This document shows, piece after piece, positions 6,697 through 7,474 of a stretch of 7,474 bases of DNA (within the stretch, counting starts at the first letter, position 1; the number at the start of each line of letters is the position of its first letter). Below the pieces are notes generated by a model. The model made no database searches. It saw nothing but the letters and a program-made list of their open reading frames with translations, and was not told the origin of the DNA. The stretch lies in the NCBI GenBank assembly GCA_032260445.1, contig JAVVFG010000208.1, positions 1 to 7,474 on the forward strand, read 5' to 3'. The stretch is from JAAYYY01 sp032260445. Its GTDB lineage: Bacteria > Chloroflexota > Anaerolineae > Promineifilales > Promineifilaceae. The position numbers and the translations under genes are program-made.

Positions 6697-6703
6697 CCTC
6701 CTT
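6697..6703 (-). promoter_or_regulatory. Ribosome binding site deciding the reductase start
   Basis: Read on the minus strand, AAGGAGG precedes the ATG at 6690 by six bases, within an A-rich stretch. It makes that ATG far more likely than the upstream in-frame ATG at 6765. The ATG two codons further in is too distant from the site to be preferred. Confidence 0.85.
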
Positions 6704-6914
6704 TTTTGCTGCAAGCCTAACACCTTCTCCCCCACGTGCCAGCCCTCCCGATTGACTTGGCGCACAGCTCCATTTACTCGCCCCTTTCCCCGCCAAAAGA
6801 CCAGCCACCAGACTCCCCCTCCGCGGGATCCAAACCCTCCTCTCCTGCCCGATTCGCGATCCCCGTAGCGGCGCTATCCTGATACCAGACAGTCAGAAAC
6901 AACCCGACACCCAA

Positions 6915-6920
6915 GGAGGT
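6915..6920 (+). promoter_or_regulatory. Strong ribosome binding site of the exported-protein gene
   Basis: GGAGGT four bases before the ATG at 6925, preceded by AA, gives a near-maximal Shine-Dalgarno match. The remaining divergent gap, 6704-6914, contains no convincing gene. I could not find a clear -35/-10 pair there for either direction; the best plus-strand -10 candidate, TATCCT at 6875-6880, is weak. Confidence 0.85.
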
Positions 6921-6924
6921 CATC

Positions 6925-7395
6925 ATGTCCAAGAAACTGTCTCTCGTCCTGTTCGTCCTGGTCCTGCTCACCGCCGCCGTCTTCGGTACGCGCGCCTTCC
7001 AGAGCCAGGCCGCCGAGAAGAGCGCCGCTGACGCCGCTGCCACTGTCGAGAAGTTCTACCGCTGGTACCTGGCCTATCCCGGCAACCCCTTCACCGCGCG
7101 CGCTTACCGCGAGAGCCCGCTGCTGACCGAGGAGTTCAAGGCCGAGCTCGACGCCGCCATGGATGCGATGATCGCCGCCGGCCCCGGTGGCGCCGACCTC
7201 ATCCTCCGCGCCCAGGACATCCCCGGCGACATGCGCTACGGCGCCGCCACGGTTGAGGGCGACACGGCCACCGCCACCGTCACCCAGGTCTGGAACCCCG
7301 GCACCGAGTTCGAGATGCTCCGCGACCTGACGGTGACTCTGGAGAAGGTAGACGGGACGTGGCTTATCGCCGGCATCAGCGACCCAGCCCACTAA
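6925..7395 (+). CDS. Exported or membrane-anchored DUF3828-like protein
   Basis: A 156-residue protein. Residues 1-4 (MSKK) and a hydrophobic stretch at about 5-20 form a signal peptide or N-terminal anchor, with possible cleavage near SQA-AEK at about residue 29. No lipobox cysteine is present, so it is not a lipoprotein. The mature part has FYRWYLAYPGNP (44-55), RAYRESPLLTEEF (59-71), AQDIP (96-100) and a terminal strand pair ending in DGTWLIAGI (143-151). This order matches my memory of DUF3828, a small NTF2-like exported domain of unknown function. Members I recall often have a cysteine just before AQD; here that position is Arg95. It has its own strong ribosome binding site and a dedicated terminator, so it is a single-gene unit. 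It probably acts outside the cytoplasmic membrane. The coding call is firm; the family call is fairly sure; the function is unknown. Confidence 0.88.
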   Translation: MSKKLSLVLFVLVLLTAAVFGTRAFQSQAAEKSAADAAATVEKFYRWYLAYPGNPFTARAYRESPLLTEEFKAELDAAMDAMIAAGPGGADLILRAQDIPGDMRYGAATVEGDTATATVTQVWNPGTEFEMLRDLTVTLEKVDGTWLIAGISDPAH

Positions 7396-7421
7396 GCCTC
7401 CAACCAAACCAACGGAACACG

Positions 7422-7456
7422 AACAGCCCCTCGCCCGCCGAGGGGCTGTTTCTTCT
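7422..7456 (+). terminator. Rho-independent terminator
   Basis: AACAGCCCCTCG (7422-7433) and CGAGGGGCTGTT (7439-7450) form a perfect 12-bp stem with a five-base loop, followed by TCTTCT. It starts 27 bases after the stop of the exported-protein gene and ends that transcript. The A-rich left base and T-rich right base could also give weaker termination from the opposite side. Nothing recognisable follows to the window end. Confidence 0.93.
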
Positions 7457-7474
7457 CAGAACGCCGCCGCACCC

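Noticed and set aside
6691..6765. 25-codon N-terminal extension of the quinone reductase
   Set aside because: The ATG at 6690 has AAGGAGG six bases upstream and matches the usual family start; the extension looks unlike any signal or targeting sequence.
6752..6778. TTGACT followed by TTTACT in the divergent gap
   Set aside because: The 15-base spacing is too short and the -10 match is poor, about 150 bases before the gene it would serve.
1..7474. Possible mobile element or defence system
   Set aside because: No transposase, integrase, nuclease, toxin-antitoxin pair, direct terminal repeats or CRISPR-like repeat spacing is visible. The only tandem periodicity (126 bp) is the TPR coding sequence.

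Overview
The window is GC-rich bacterial DNA carrying seven genes that I accept: six on the plus strand and one on the minus strand. No gene identifies the taxon. The mix of a kinesin-light-chain-type TPR protein, a NarL-type two-component pair, small hypothetical proteins and a DUF3828-like secreted protein in a GC-rich background would suit an environmental Chloroflexota-type bacterium, but that is an inference. I saw no tRNA, rRNA, CRISPR array, insertion sequence or phage gene.

Region 1 (1-1311): a metallo-beta-lactamase-fold hydrolase overlaps a TetR-type repressor by 14 bp. They look like one transcription unit in which the repressor probably controls the hydrolase. The promoter lies left of the window.

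Region 2 (1312-5149): a noncoding stretch with a perfect 14-bp palindrome, flanked by matching half-sites, precedes a three-gene operon. The genes encode a cytoplasmic protein of about ten TPR units, a membrane sensor histidine kinase (HisKA_3/NarL class) and a NarL/LuxR response regulator. Both gene junctions are 4-bp ATGA overlaps, so translation is probably coupled. The likely signal path is an external cue to the kinase at His302, then to the regulator at Asp54, then to DNA. The TPR protein is a candidate scaffold or accessory input. This operon is the most interesting part of the window.

Region 3 (5150-5715): a small four-cysteine acidic protein is preceded by a 13-bp dyad and a very strong ribosome binding site. 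A long imperfect hairpin separates it from the convergent next gene.

Region 4 (5716-7474): a zinc-free quinone oxidoreductase of the medium-chain dehydrogenase family lies on the minus strand. It diverges across a 234-bp gap from a small exported DUF3828-like protein, which is followed by a textbook rho-independent terminator. Nothing recognisable lies beyond that terminator.

No clearly unprecedented system is visible. The best leads are the TPR/kinase/regulator operon with its putative operator and the His-rich sensor domain, and the four-cysteine small protein.
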